A DNA stretch of 64,000 bases from Pseudomonas sp. RIT-PI-S (GCF_025642975.1 NZ_JANZKJ010000016.1:1-64000), one strand, 5' to 3'. Shown: positions 24,691 through 33,896, counted from the first letter of the stretch. The notes: generated by a model from the sequence alone, not told the origin. A program made the numbers and translations.

Positions 24691-25491
24691 ATGCCAGAGA
24701 TCACCCTGACCACCCTCAACGGCCTAAAGGCCCGGGGTGAAAAAATAACAATGTTGACCTGCTATGACGCCACCTTCGCCCGCGCTGCCAATGAGGCCGG
24801 CGTGGAGGTGCTGCTTATCGGGGACTCTCTGGGCATGGTCTTGCAAGGCCATGACAGCACCCTGCCGGTGACCAATGCCGAGATGGCCTATCACACCGCC
24901 AGCGTCAAACGCGGCAATGCCGGCGCGCTCCTGCTTGCCGACCTCCCCTTCATGGCCTGCGCCACCCTGGAACAGGCCTTCGCCAACAGTGCAGCCTTGA
25001 TGCAGGCCGGCGCGAACATGGTCAAGGTCGAAGGCGCCGCCTGGCTAGGCGAGACCATCCGGCTGCTGACCGAGCGCGGAGTGCCGGTGTGCGCCCACAT
25101 GGGCCTGACCCCTCAGTCGGTCAACGTGCTGGGCGGCTACAAGGTACAAGGCCGCCAGGAACACCAGGCTCGCCAGCTGCGCGCCGATGCCGTAGCCCTT
25201 CAGGATGCTGGCGCGGCGATGATTCTGCTCGAATGCGTGCCCAGTGAACTGGCAACCGAGATTACCCAGGCCGTACGGATCCCAGTGATCGGCATCGGCG
25301 CCGGCGCCGCGACCGACGGCCAGGTACTCGTGCTGCATGACATGCTGGGGCTGTCCTTGAGTGGGCGAGTACCTAAGTTCGTGAAGAATTTCATGACGGG
25401 GCAACCCGATATCCAAAGTGCCCTTCGCGCCTATGTAAGCGCCGTCAAGGATGGGAGCTTCCCGGCCAGCGAACACGGATTCAACGCATGA
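24691..25491 (+). CDS. panB: 3-methyl-2-oxobutanoate hydroxymethyltransferase
   Basis: PanB converts alpha-ketoisovalerate and methylene-tetrahydrofolate to ketopantoate, the first step of pantothenate synthesis. It has 266 residues and a TIM-barrel fold. Recognised by MLTCYDATFARAAN, the GDSLGMVLQGHDSTLPV block with Mg-binding aspartates, KVEGA, and HMGLTPQSVN. I chose the ATG at 24691 (MPEITLTTLNGLK), which matches the family length, over the frame start at 24667. panC begins in its stop codon (ATGA), so the two are one operon. The alpha-ketoisovalerate comes from the ilv pathway, also encoded in this window. Confidence 0.97.
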   Translation: MPEITLTTLNGLKARGEKITMLTCYDATFARAANEAGVEVLLIGDSLGMVLQGHDSTLPVTNAEMAYHTASVKRGNAGALLLADLPFMACATLEQAFANSAALMQAGANMVKVEGAAWLGETIRLLTERGVPVCAHMGLTPQSVNVLGGYKVQGRQEHQARQLRADAVALQDAGAAMILLECVPSELATEITQAVRIPVIGIGAGAATDGQVLVLHDMLGLSLSGRVPKFVKNFMTGQPDIQSALRAYVSAVKDGSFPASEHGFNA

Positions 25492-26348
25492 ACACAGTTA
25501 AAACCGTACTCGAGCTGCGCGCAGCCGTTGCCCGTGCCCGCGCCGAGGGCAAGCGTATTGGCTTCGTGCCGACCATGGGCAACCTGCACAGCGGCCATGT
25601 GGCGCTGGTGACCAAGGCGTGCCAGCGCGCTGATTTCGTGGTCTCCAGTATCTTCGTCAACCCTCTTCAGTTCGGCGCTAACGAAGACCTCGACAGCTAC
25701 CCCCGCACCCTGGCCGCCGATCAGGAAAAACTTCTGCAAGCCGGTTGCAACCTGCTGTTCGCCCCAGCGGTTACCGAGATGTACCCCGGCGGTACCACCG
25801 TGCAAACCCGGGTAAGCGTTCCGGAACTGTCACAGGAGCTGTGCGGCGCCAGCCGGCCCGGGCATTTCGAAGGCGTGGCCACGGTGGTCAGCAAGCTGTT
25901 CAACATGGTGCAGCCGGATCTCGCCGTGTTTGGCCAGAAGGACTACCAGCAGTTGGCGGTGATCCGCGCCATGGTGCGCGATCTCAACATGCCCATCCAG
26001 TTGATCGGCGAGCCGACTGTGCGTGCAGACGACGGGCTGGCGCTGTCCTCGCGCAATGGCTACCTGAGCCAGGCCGAGCGCGCGATCGCCCCAGCGATCT
26101 ATCGCAGCCTGCAAGCCATTGCGGCCGCGCTGGGCAAAGGCGAGCGCAACTTCCAGGCGCTGATGACCGAGCATCGCAAGCGCATCGTGGACAGCGGCAT
26201 GCGCCTGGATTACCTCGAGATCCGCCACGCCGATACGCTGCGCGCGGCGACGGCGCAAGACCGCGAGCTGGTCATCCTGGCTGCGGCCTACCTGGGCTCT
26301 ACACGGCTGATCGATAACCTGCAGGTGCACCTCGACGCACCCGCTTGA
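25488..26348 (+). CDS. panC: Pantothenate synthetase (pantoate-beta-alanine ligase)
   Basis: PanC joins pantoate and beta-alanine through a pantoyl-adenylate. 286 residues with the nucleotidyltransferase HxGH motif in PTMGNLHSGHVALV (near residues 26-39), GQKDYQQLAVIR and the LSSRNGYLS loop corresponding to KMSKS. It overlaps panB by 4 bases. In P. aeruginosa and P. putida I remember panD (aspartate 1-decarboxylase, source of beta-alanine) as the next gene; here the next 209 bases lead straight to pgi with no panD reading frame. Confidence 0.97.
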   Translation: MNTVKTVLELRAAVARARAEGKRIGFVPTMGNLHSGHVALVTKACQRADFVVSSIFVNPLQFGANEDLDSYPRTLAADQEKLLQAGCNLLFAPAVTEMYPGGTTVQTRVSVPELSQELCGASRPGHFEGVATVVSKLFNMVQPDLAVFGQKDYQQLAVIRAMVRDLNMPIQLIGEPTVRADDGLALSSRNGYLSQAERAIAPAIYRSLQAIAAALGKGERNFQALMTEHRKRIVDSGMRLDYLEIRHADTLRAATAQDRELVILAAAYLGSTRLIDNLQVHLDAPA

Positions 26349-26401
26349 CCGGGCAGGGCGGGCACAGCCCGCAAATGAGACATAAGATAGTATCGAAACC
26401 C

Positions 26402-26435
26402 CTTGCGTTGACGCGCAGACAGCCGGCAACGCAAG
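26402..26435. repeat. 9-bp inverted repeat between panC and pgi
   Basis: CTTGCGTTG (26402-26410) and CAACGCAAG (26427-26435) are perfect reverse complements with a 16-base spacer. No T-run follows, so it is not an obvious terminator. It may be an operator-like site for pgi, which starts 122 bases downstream, or a transcript hairpin after panC. The rest of 26349-26557 shows only a TATAAA-like box near 26485 without a good -35. Confidence 0.45.
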
Positions 26436-26557
26436 CGTTACCGTGAAAGCTATGGCCAAGCGCCGCCTTGTGCTCTGGTGGCTATAAAAACGCAAAGCAA
26501 CCTGGCCGGACCTGACAGTGTCCAAGAGGCTGACCAAGTAAAAGGAAACTTGCAGAG

Positions 26558-28222
26558 ATGGCGTACTACCGCACTCCTCACGACGTGACCGCCCTTCCCG
26601 CCTGGCAGGCGCTTAAAGAGCACCGTGCCGCCATGCAGCAGTTCAGCATGCGCGAAGCCTTCAGCGCCGACCCCGAGCGCTTCGGCAGCTTCTCGCTCAG
26701 CGCCTGTGGCTTGTTCCTCGATTACTCCAAGAACCTGATCACCAAGGACACCCGCAACCTGCTGGTGCAGCTGGCCAATGAGGTCAAGCTCTCCGAGGCG
26801 ATCAAGGCGATGTTCGACGGCGAGATCCTTAACGCCTCGGAGGGCCGCCCGGCCTTGCACACCGCCCTGCGCCGCCCGATCGGCGACAAGCTCAAGGTCG
26901 GCGGCAGCAACATCATGCCCGAGGTACACAAAGTACTGGGGCAGATCACCGAACTGGTGACCCGCATTCATGACGGCCTATGGCGGGGTTACACCGAGAA
27001 GCCCATCACCGACGTGGTGAACATCGGTATCGGTGGCTCCTTCCTCGGCCCCGAACTCGTCTCCGAAGCCCTGCTGCCCTACAGTCAGAAAGGCGTGCGC
27101 TGCCACTACCTGGCAAACATCGACGGCAGTGAATTCCACGAACTCTCGGCCAAGCTGCGCGCCGAAACCACCTTGTTCATCGTTTCGTCCAAGTCCTTCG
27201 GCACTCTCGAAACCCTGAAGAACGCTCAGGCCGCGCGCGCCTGGTACCTGGCCCAGGGTGGCTCTGAAGCCGAGCTGCATCGTCACTTCATCGCGGTATC
27301 GAGCAACAATGCCGCGGCCGTGGCGTTCGGCATCCGGGAAGAGAACATCTTTCCCATGTGGGACTGGGTCGGCGGCCGCTACTCGTTGTGGTCGGCCATT
27401 GGCCTGCCGATCGCGCTGTCCATCGGCACCGCCAACTTCAAGGAGTTGCTGTCCGGTGCGCACACCATGGACCAGCACTTCCAGACCGCGCCCTTCGCGC
27501 GCAACATGCCCGTGCTGCTGGCACTGCTCGGTGTGTGGTACGGGAATTTCTGGGGCGCGCAGAGCCACGCGATCCTGCCGTACGACCACTACCTGCGTAA
27601 CATCACCAAGCACCTGCAGCAGCTGGACATGGAGTCCAACGGCAAGAGCGTGCGCCAGGATGGCACCCCGGTTACGACCAACACTGGCCCGGTGATCTGG
27701 GGCGGCGTGGGCGCCAACGGCCAGCACGCCTACCACCAATTGCTGCACCAAGGTACCGAACTGATCCCGGCAGACTTCATCGTCCCCGTGGTGAGCTTCA
27801 ACCCGGTCGCCGACCACCACCAATGGCTGTTCGCCAACTGCCTGTCGCAAAGCCAGGCGTTGATGCTGGGGAAAACCCGCGCCGAGGCAGAAGCAGAGCT
27901 GCGCGCCAAGGGTATGGCTGAAGCCGAGGTCGAGCGCCTGGCGCCGCACAAGGTCATCCCTGGCAACCGCCCGAGCAATACGCTGGTAGTAGAGCGCATC
28001 AGCCCTCGCCGGTTGGGTGCGCTGGTGGCCATGTACGAACACAAGGTTTTCGTGCAAAGCGTGATCTGGGGCATCAACGCCTTCGACCAGTGGGGGGTGG
28101 AGTTGGGCAAGGAGCTGGGCAAGAACGTTTACCAGCGGTTGATCGGCGACGTCGAAGAGCCGGCTGAGGACGCTTCCACCCAAGGCCTTATCGACTTCTT
28201 CCGTAGCCGCCACCGCGGCTGA
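26558..28222 (+). CDS. pgi: Glucose-6-phosphate isomerase
   Basis: Interconverts glucose-6-phosphate and fructose-6-phosphate; in pseudomonads, which lack phosphofructokinase, it serves mainly the gluconeogenic and recycling direction. 554 residues. Both PGI signatures are visible: WVGGRYSLWSAIGL near 268-281 and GINAFDQWGVELGK near 507-520, along with IGIGGSFLGP and the SKSFGTLET phosphate-binding loop. The ATG at 26558 has AAAGGAAA upstream. It is followed 20 bases later by the MpaB-like gene, which may be cotranscribed. Confidence 0.97.
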   Translation: MAYYRTPHDVTALPAWQALKEHRAAMQQFSMREAFSADPERFGSFSLSACGLFLDYSKNLITKDTRNLLVQLANEVKLSEAIKAMFDGEILNASEGRPALHTALRRPIGDKLKVGGSNIMPEVHKVLGQITELVTRIHDGLWRGYTEKPITDVVNIGIGGSFLGPELVSEALLPYSQKGVRCHYLANIDGSEFHELSAKLRAETTLFIVSSKSFGTLETLKNAQAARAWYLAQGGSEAELHRHFIAVSSNNAAAVAFGIREENIFPMWDWVGGRYSLWSAIGLPIALSIGTANFKELLSGAHTMDQHFQTAPFARNMPVLLALLGVWYGNFWGAQSHAILPYDHYLRNITKHLQQLDMESNGKSVRQDGTPVTTNTGPVIWGGVGANGQHAYHQLLHQGTELIPADFIVPVVSFNPVADHHQWLFANCLSQSQALMLGKTRAEAEAELRAKGMAEAEVERLAPHKVIPGNRPSNTLVVERISPRRLGALVAMYEHKVFVQSVIWGINAFDQWGVELGKELGKNVYQRLIGDVEEPAEDASTQGLIDFFRSRHRG

Positions 28223-28242
28223 GCCCAAGGCTTGCCCAACGG

Positions 28243-29115
28243 ATGATCGAGGCGTTCCGGCGCAGGGTCGAACGCCAGGTGCTGGGCCTCACGGGCCTGG
28301 CCCTAGGCCAGCTAGACCTGCGGTCGCCACCGGGAGACCCGGGCCTTTTTGGGCCGGGGTCTGTCTGTTGGCAGGTACACGGAGACTTCACCGCCATGCT
28401 CATTGGCGGGGTCCGAGCCCTCCTGCTGCAAATGCTCCATCCCCTGGCCCTGGCCGGCGTATGGGAGCACTCCAATTTTCGTGACGATATGCTCGGGCGC
28501 TTGCGCCGCACCGGGCAGTTCGTTTCCGGCACCACCTACGGCTCCACCCGCGATGCCAACTGGCTGATCGAAAAAGTGCGCACCATTCACCTACAGGTCA
28601 GCGGGAGCGTGGACGGCCAGCCCTATGCCGCCAGCGATCCAGCCTTGCTGACCTGGGTGCATGTGGCGGAGATGAGCAGTTTCCTTGCCGCGCATCTGCG
28701 CTACCGCGATCCGTTGTTGAGCGGGCAAGCCCAAGACCAGTATTACGCAGAGGTCGCCTTGGTAGCCGAGCGCCTGGGCGCAAGGGAGGTGCCACGGTCC
28801 CGGGCGGAAGTCGAGCAATATCTCCAGCGCCTGCGGCCGCAACTGCGCTGCGACGAGCGCACCCACGAGGTAGCCAGGCTTCTGCGCGCGGCGCCCGCGC
28901 CTAGCCAGCTGGCGCGGCCGGTGGGGCAACTGATGCTCAATGCCGGTATCGGTCTGTTGCCGCCTTGGGCGGCGTCCATGCTTGCGCTGGAGCAGAGTGC
29001 CCTGCAGCGCGGCGTGGTTAGCCTTGGCCTGGGTTGCAGCACCCCGCTATTGCGCTGGGCGGTGCGCGATGGTTCTCAACATCGGGCGCGACAGCGCATG
29101 CGGCTGGGTGGATAG
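28243..29115 (+). CDS. Oxygenase MpaB family protein (DUF2236)
   Basis: A 290-residue protein of the DUF2236/MpaB family, alpha-helical proteins that include the rubber oxygenase Lcp and fungal MpaB and in which a haem or metal site is held by histidines. Visible family features are WQVHGDFTAMLIGGVRALLLQMLHP and the downstream VWEHSNFRDD, with conserved histidines, followed by TWVHVAEMSSF. There is no signal peptide. The substrate and even oxygenase activity are unproven for most bacterial members. It starts at ATG 28243 with a weak ribosome binding site, 20 bases after pgi. The thiolase gene follows after about 100 bases. Confidence 0.8.
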   Translation: MIEAFRRRVERQVLGLTGLALGQLDLRSPPGDPGLFGPGSVCWQVHGDFTAMLIGGVRALLLQMLHPLALAGVWEHSNFRDDMLGRLRRTGQFVSGTTYGSTRDANWLIEKVRTIHLQVSGSVDGQPYAASDPALLTWVHVAEMSSFLAAHLRYRDPLLSGQAQDQYYAEVALVAERLGAREVPRSRAEVEQYLQRLRPQLRCDERTHEVARLLRAAPAPSQLARPVGQLMLNAGIGLLPPWAASMLALEQSALQRGVVSLGLGCSTPLLRWAVRDGSQHRARQRMRLGG

Positions 29116-29211
29116 GCGCGCCTTCCGAAAATATGCCAACATGCGCGCATCTTGCGGTATCCAGGCCCCATTTACCCAGCGGCCAACCAATAACAACGAG
29201 GATCGAAGAGC

Positions 29212-30393
29212 ATGAAAGAGGTCGTTATCGTCGCAGCCACGCGCACTCCAGTGGGAAGCTTCCAGGGCGCGCTAGCCACTGTTCCTGCCGTTGAGCTGGG
29301 GGCGACCGTCATTCGTCAACTCCTCAGCGACACTGGCATAGCGCCCGCGGACGTCGACGAAGTGATCCTCGGCCAGGTACTGACCGCTGGTGCAGGCCAG
29401 AACCCGGCCCGGCAAGCGTCGATCAAGGCCGGCCTGCCAGCGGCGGTGCCCGCTATGACCTTGAACAAGGTTTGCGGCTCCGGGCTCAAGGCACTGCACC
29501 TGGCCACCCAAGCCATTCGCTGCGGCGACGCGGACGTGATCATCGCCGGCGGCCAGGAAAGCATGAGCCTGGCCAACTATGTAGTGCCAGGGGCCCGTAC
29601 CGGCCTGCGCATGGGCCACGCCACCATGGTGGACACCCTGATCAGCGACGGCCTCTGGGACGCCTTCAACGACTATCACATGGGTATCACCGCCGAGAAC
29701 CTGGTGGAGAAATACGACATCAGCCGGGAAGCCCAGGATAGTTTCGCGGCGGCCTCGCAGCACAAGGCGGCGGCTGCGATCGAATCTCGTCGCTTCCGCA
29801 GCGAGATCACCCCGGTGAACGTGCCGCAGCGCAAAGGCGAAGCTCTGCAAATCGTCGATGACGAACAGCCACGCGCGAGCACCACGGTCGAATCCCTGGC
29901 CAAGCTCAAGCCTGCCTTCAAGAAAGATGGCACCGTCACTGCCGGCAATGCTTCTTCGCTCAACGATGGCGCCGCGGCGGTCATCCTGATGAGCGCCGAA
30001 AAGGCCGCAGCGTTGGGCCTGCCGGTGTTGGCGCGGGTCGCCGGTTATGCCAACGCCGGGGTAGACCCAGCGATCATGGGCATCGGCCCTGTCAGTGCCA
30101 CCCGGCGTTGCCTGGAGAAAGCCGGCTGGGCGCTAGAGGACGTTGACCTGTTCGAGGCCAACGAAGCCTTCGCCGCACAAGCTTTGGCGGTTTCGCAGGA
30201 GCTGGGCTGGGACATGAACAAGGTCAACGTTAACGGTGGCGCGATCGCGCTTGGCCATCCCATCGGGGCGTCTGGCTGCCGGGTGCTGGTCACCCTGCTG
30301 CATGAAATGATCCGCCGGGACGTGAAAAAGGGCCTGGCTACGCTATGCATCGGCGGTGGGCAAGGCGTGGCCTTGGCGATCGAACGGCCCTAA
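29212..30393 (+). CDS. Acetyl-CoA C-acetyltransferase (thiolase)
   Basis: Biosynthetic-type thiolase that condenses two acetyl-CoA to acetoacetyl-CoA or performs the reverse cleavage. 393 residues, the normal length. Catalytic Cys near 88 is in NKVCGSGLKAL; the His in GGAIALGHPIGASG (near 349) and the second Cys in LCIGGGQG (near 379) complete the active site. It could serve ketone-body/acetoacetate use or polyhydroxybutyrate-type metabolism, but no partner genes (CoA transferase, reductase, synthase) lie next to it, so I give no symbol. ATG 29212 follows GAGGA at about 8 bases. Confidence 0.93.
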   Translation: MKEVVIVAATRTPVGSFQGALATVPAVELGATVIRQLLSDTGIAPADVDEVILGQVLTAGAGQNPARQASIKAGLPAAVPAMTLNKVCGSGLKALHLATQAIRCGDADVIIAGGQESMSLANYVVPGARTGLRMGHATMVDTLISDGLWDAFNDYHMGITAENLVEKYDISREAQDSFAAASQHKAAAAIESRRFRSEITPVNVPQRKGEALQIVDDEQPRASTTVESLAKLKPAFKKDGTVTAGNASSLNDGAAAVILMSAEKAAALGLPVLARVAGYANAGVDPAIMGIGPVSATRRCLEKAGWALEDVDLFEANEAFAAQALAVSQELGWDMNKVNVNGGAIALGHPIGASGCRVLVTLLHEMIRRDVKKGLATLCIGGGQGVALAIERP

Positions 30394-30535
30394 TCAAGCC
30401 GGCCGGCGCTCTGTGTGCCCCTCATCAGCGCACGCAGGGCGTACGGCATACAGTCAAGGCTCATCAGTAGCGCCTGGGAACCCGCGGCGGCCCAGGGACT
30501 CCAACGCACCTTTCAATGAATAAGCGAAGCCGAGG

Positions 30536-33481
30536 ATGTCAAAGGGATTGCTGAACGGATCGCCGAATGGATCGCCGAATGGATCGCCGAACGGATTGCC
30601 GAACGGATTGCTGCGTGTCGCAGCCGGGGTGCTTGTCGCCGTCGCGCTGTATGCCCTTCTGGGGTTCTGGCTGGCGCCGGTTATCGCTCTGCGGATAGCC
30701 AACGACCAGCTGGCAGCACTCGCCACCAGCCCTGCTCACCTTGAGCAAATCCGCTTCAACCCATTCACCCTCGAGCTGACATTGCTTGGCTTGAGGTTTG
30801 GCGACGTCGGTGCAGAGCAACTGGGCTTCACTCAGCTCGATGGCAACCTGCAGATCGACAGCTTGTGGCGCCGCCAGGTGCATCTGGCGAGCCTGAACCT
30901 TCACAAGCCAAAAGTGCAGGTGCTGATTTCTCCCGCAGGGCAATTGAACCTGGCGGCGTTGTTCCGCCCTTCCAGCGAACCTGAGCCGCCGCCCAGCGCC
31001 GACGATAAGCCGTTCCCAGTCACCATCGACACGCTCACGTTGAGCGACGGCTACCTGCACTTTCGCGATTCACGCTCCAATGCGCCGGTGGAATTTACCT
31101 ATGACGCACTGGACTTCCAGCTTCGCCACCTGACCACCCTGCCCAAAGGCGATGCCGAGATGACCCTAACCGCACGCGGGCCGCTGGTGGGCAAGGTCGA
31201 TTGGGCCGGGCGCTTTTCGCTGTTCCCCTTCACATCCCAGGGCCACCTGACGCTCAGTGATGCACCGGTGCAAACATGGTGGCCCTATGTGCAGGGCGTT
31301 GCCCCCCTCAAGCTGGAACGTGGCCAGCTCAGCGCTCAGCTGGATTACAGCGTAGACCTGACCCACCAGGCCGATGTGCGCCTGAGCGGCGCGCACCTGT
31401 CGCTTTCGCCCTTCGCCATGAGCACTCAAAACGGGCGACCACTGCTGCGCCTTGAAGGGTTGGAAGTCAGCGGCGCTTCGTTCGATCTGGCTAAACGTAA
31501 CCTGACCCTGCCCAGCGTAGCGGTGCGCCAACTGGAAACCTGGGCGGCCCGGGAGGCTGATGGCCAGATCGACTGGCAGGCGCTGTTCTCGTCGCCAACT
31601 CAGGCGGCACCCGCGCCGCCCCTGCAAGCCCCAGCGCAACCTTGGCAAGTGACTGTAAAGGAAGCCCGGCTTAGCGACGCGCGGGTGCATCTGCAGGACA
31701 AGGCCGCGGCTGAGCCGGTAACGCTTGACCTGGCCCCGCTGAACGTTCATGTGGCCGGCTACGATTCTCTCGATGCCCAGCCCCTGAAGCTTGAACTCGA
31801 CAGCGGCGTCGGCCGCCAAGGCAAGCTCCAGGCGAGCGGTGAGGTAAGCCTGAGCCCGGTTGCGGCACATCTGGCGCTGACGACCCGGGACATCGACCTA
31901 CGCGTCGCCCAGGCCTACATCACCCCCTTCGCCCGCCTAGAGCTGCGCAGCGGCATGCTCGACAGCGACCTCACGCTAGATCTGACCAATACCGCGCCGC
32001 TCGCCTTCAGCGTCGGCGGGAAGGCCCAGGTAAACCAGCTGCATACGTTGGACACCCTCAAGTCCCGTGACTTTATCCGCTGGGCCCGGCTGAACCTGGA
32101 CGGCCTCAGCTATCGGCATAACGACGGGCTGAGCATCGATCAGGTGACCATTGCCCAACCCTATGCCCGCTTTATGATCAATGAGGATCGCACTACCAAT
32201 ATCGATGACCTGCTGGTCCCGAAGGCAGCGAGCCCGGTGCAGGCAAAGGCGGCTGATCCAACGCCGAGCAAACCATTAGCGATAAAAATCGGCGGCATTG
32301 CCTTCAGTGACGGCTCGGCGAACTTCGCCGATTTCAGCCTGACGCCGAACTTCGCAACCGCTATACAACAGCTCAACGGCAGCATCGGAACGCTGGACAA
32401 TAGCCGGCCGCTGGCCGCGCAGGTTGACGTAAAAGGCCGGGTGGATCGTTATGCGCCGGTCACCATCGAGGGCAAGCTCACGCCGTTCGAGCCACTGGGC
32501 AGCCTGGACATCGCCACTCGTTTTCGACGGGTCGAACTCACCACGCTCACGCCTTACTCGGGCAAGTTCGCCGGTTACCGGATCCGCAAGGGCCGCCTGG
32601 ACCTGGACCTGCACTACCGGATCAACAAAGGGCAGCTGCAAGCCGATAACAACCTGGTGGTTGAGCAATTGGAACTCGGCGACAAGGTAGATAGCCCAGA
32701 CGCCACCAACCTGCCGATCAAGCTGGCCATTGCCCTGCTCAAGGACAGCCACGGGCGGATCTCCATTGCGCTCCCAGTATCGGGCGACCTCAACAACCCT
32801 CAGTTCAGCGTGATGCCGGTGGTTTGGCAGACCTTCCGCAACCTTTTGGTTCGCACGGCCCAGGCGCCATTCAAGCTTCTCGGCAACCTGGCTCACATGG
32901 GTGGCAGTGAAGACCTGAGCAAGATCGGATTCGCCGCCGGCAGCAGTGAGATCGATAGCCAGGGGCAGGCCGATCTGTTGAAAGTGGCTACCGCGCTCAA
33001 TCAGAAGCCGGAATTACGCCTTGAGGTCGAAGGGGCCAGTGCATCGGGCAGTGACGGCCCGCTGATCGCCGCCCAGCGGCTGGAGCGCGAATACCAGGCC
33101 ATCTGGTACAAAATCCTGCAACGGCGTGGAGACAAAGTGCCGGCTCAGGCCAGCCAGCTCAGCGTGCCAGAGGAAGAAAAGCCCGCTTTGCTCGAAGGCA
33201 TTTACCGCACCCGCCTCAAACAGCAGCCCCCGGCGCAGTGGCAAGCCCTAGCACCGGCCCAACGCGAGGCCAGGCTACTAGCCGCTGTGATTGATTCGTG
33301 GCGTGACAGCAACGCACTGCTGCGCCAACTGGGGCAAGCTCGCGCCAGCAGCATCAAGGACTTTCTCGTCAACCAAGGCAAGTTGGCCGATGACCGCATT
33401 TACCTGATCGACGCGAAGTTGGCGGACGCTCAACCCAACGGCCGGGTGAGCAGCGTGTTGCATCTGGATGTGGCGCCGTAG
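30536..33481 (+). CDS. Large DUF748 (AsmA-like) inner-membrane-anchored protein
   Basis: A 981-residue protein with a short cytoplasmic N-terminus, one membrane segment (about residues 27-50) and a long periplasmic region built of DUF748/AsmA-like beta-rich repeats. Such proteins are thought to form bridges that carry phospholipid between the inner and outer membranes. The last 160 residues (from about AAGSSEIDSQGQADLL) resemble an OmpA-like or organising domain with a charged helical tail. The unusual feature is a run of NGSP-type repeats at residues 7-24, encoded by a 12-bp tandem repeat. ATG 30536 has GAGG just upstream. A strong bidirectional terminator follows. Confidence 0.85.
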   Translation: MSKGLLNGSPNGSPNGSPNGLPNGLLRVAAGVLVAVALYALLGFWLAPVIALRIANDQLAALATSPAHLEQIRFNPFTLELTLLGLRFGDVGAEQLGFTQLDGNLQIDSLWRRQVHLASLNLHKPKVQVLISPAGQLNLAALFRPSSEPEPPPSADDKPFPVTIDTLTLSDGYLHFRDSRSNAPVEFTYDALDFQLRHLTTLPKGDAEMTLTARGPLVGKVDWAGRFSLFPFTSQGHLTLSDAPVQTWWPYVQGVAPLKLERGQLSAQLDYSVDLTHQADVRLSGAHLSLSPFAMSTQNGRPLLRLEGLEVSGASFDLAKRNLTLPSVAVRQLETWAAREADGQIDWQALFSSPTQAAPAPPLQAPAQPWQVTVKEARLSDARVHLQDKAAAEPVTLDLAPLNVHVAGYDSLDAQPLKLELDSGVGRQGKLQASGEVSLSPVAAHLALTTRDIDLRVAQAYITPFARLELRSGMLDSDLTLDLTNTAPLAFSVGGKAQVNQLHTLDTLKSRDFIRWARLNLDGLSYRHNDGLSIDQVTIAQPYARFMINEDRTTNIDDLLVPKAASPVQAKAADPTPSKPLAIKIGGIAFSDGSANFADFSLTPNFATAIQQLNGSIGTLDNSRPLAAQVDVKGRVDRYAPVTIEGKLTPFEPLGSLDIATRFRRVELTTLTPYSGKFAGYRIRKGRLDLDLHYRINKGQLQADNNLVVEQLELGDKVDSPDATNLPIKLAIALLKDSHGRISIALPVSGDLNNPQFSVMPVVWQTFRNLLVRTAQAPFKLLGNLAHMGGSEDLSKIGFAAGSSEIDSQGQADLLKVATALNQKPELRLEVEGASASGSDGPLIAAQRLEREYQAIWYKILQRRGDKVPAQASQLSVPEEEKPALLEGIYRTRLKQQPPAQWQALAPAQREARLLAAVIDSWRDSNALLRQLGQARASSIKDFLVNQGKLADDRIYLIDAKLADAQPNGRVSSVLHLDVAP
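30545..30616 (+). repeat. 12-bp in-frame tandem repeat at the 5' end of the DUF748 gene
   Basis: Five full units and a partial sixth, each starting GGAT[C/T]GC[C/T]GAA[C/T], run from 30545 to about 30616. Units 2 and 3 are identical, and the others differ by one to three bases. Since 12 is a multiple of 3, changes in copy number would alter the cytoplasmic tail (NGSP/NGLP units) but not the frame. Confidence 0.9.
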
Positions 33482-33493
33482 CCACCGTTGGCA

Positions 33494-33525
33494 CAAAAAA
33501 AAGCCCCGCACTAAGCGGGGCTTTT
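33494..33525. terminator. Bidirectional terminator between the DUF748 and BON genes
   Basis: AAGCCCCGC (33501-33509) pairs with GCGGGGCTT (33515-33523). The plus strand has four Ts on the 3' side and the minus strand a run of eight or more, so it can end both convergent transcripts. Confidence 0.9.
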
Positions 33526-33539
33526 CATGCCGATCAGGC

Positions 33540-33896
33540 TTATTCGGCTTTCAGGCCATCAGCCGATACAGCTCTTACGCCTTTGATCTTTTTAGCGATA
33601 GCAACTGCGGTGTGCTTCTGCGCTTCGGTGACCGCTACGGTCGACGACAGCGAGACAACACCCTTGTTGGTTTCGACCTTGATATCGGTGCCTGGGATAC
33701 CTTTTTCGGTTACCAGGTCAGATTTGACCTTGGTGGTGATCCAGGTGTCCGAAGTCGCTTCTTTAGCTTTGGTCACTTCCCCGGTTGCTACCATCATTGG
33801 CGACTGGGTAGCTTGGGTGGTTTGAGCGAAGGCACCAGTGGTCAGGCCCATCGCCATGACGGAAGCAGCGGCGGCAGCGATAGCGAATTTTTTCAT
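33540..33896 (-). CDS. BON domain-containing periplasmic protein
   Basis: A 118-residue exported protein: cleavable signal peptide (KKFAIAAAAASVMAMGL, cleavage after AFA near residue 24), a short linker, then a single BON domain (about 48-115: DTWITTKVKSDLV, GIPGTDIKVETNKGVVSLSS). BON domains bind phospholipid surfaces and appear in OsmY-type stress proteins that guard the cell envelope. I chose the ATG at 33896, three codons inside the longest frame, since it starts the signal sequence directly and is preceded by GGAGT. It stands alone, with terminators on both sides. Confidence 0.87.
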   Translation of the reverse strand: MKKFAIAAAAASVMAMGLTTGAFAQTTQATQSPMMVATGEVTKAKEATSDTWITTKVKSDLVTEKGIPGTDIKVETNKGVVSLSSTVAVTEAQKHTAVAIAKKIKGVRAVSADGLKAE

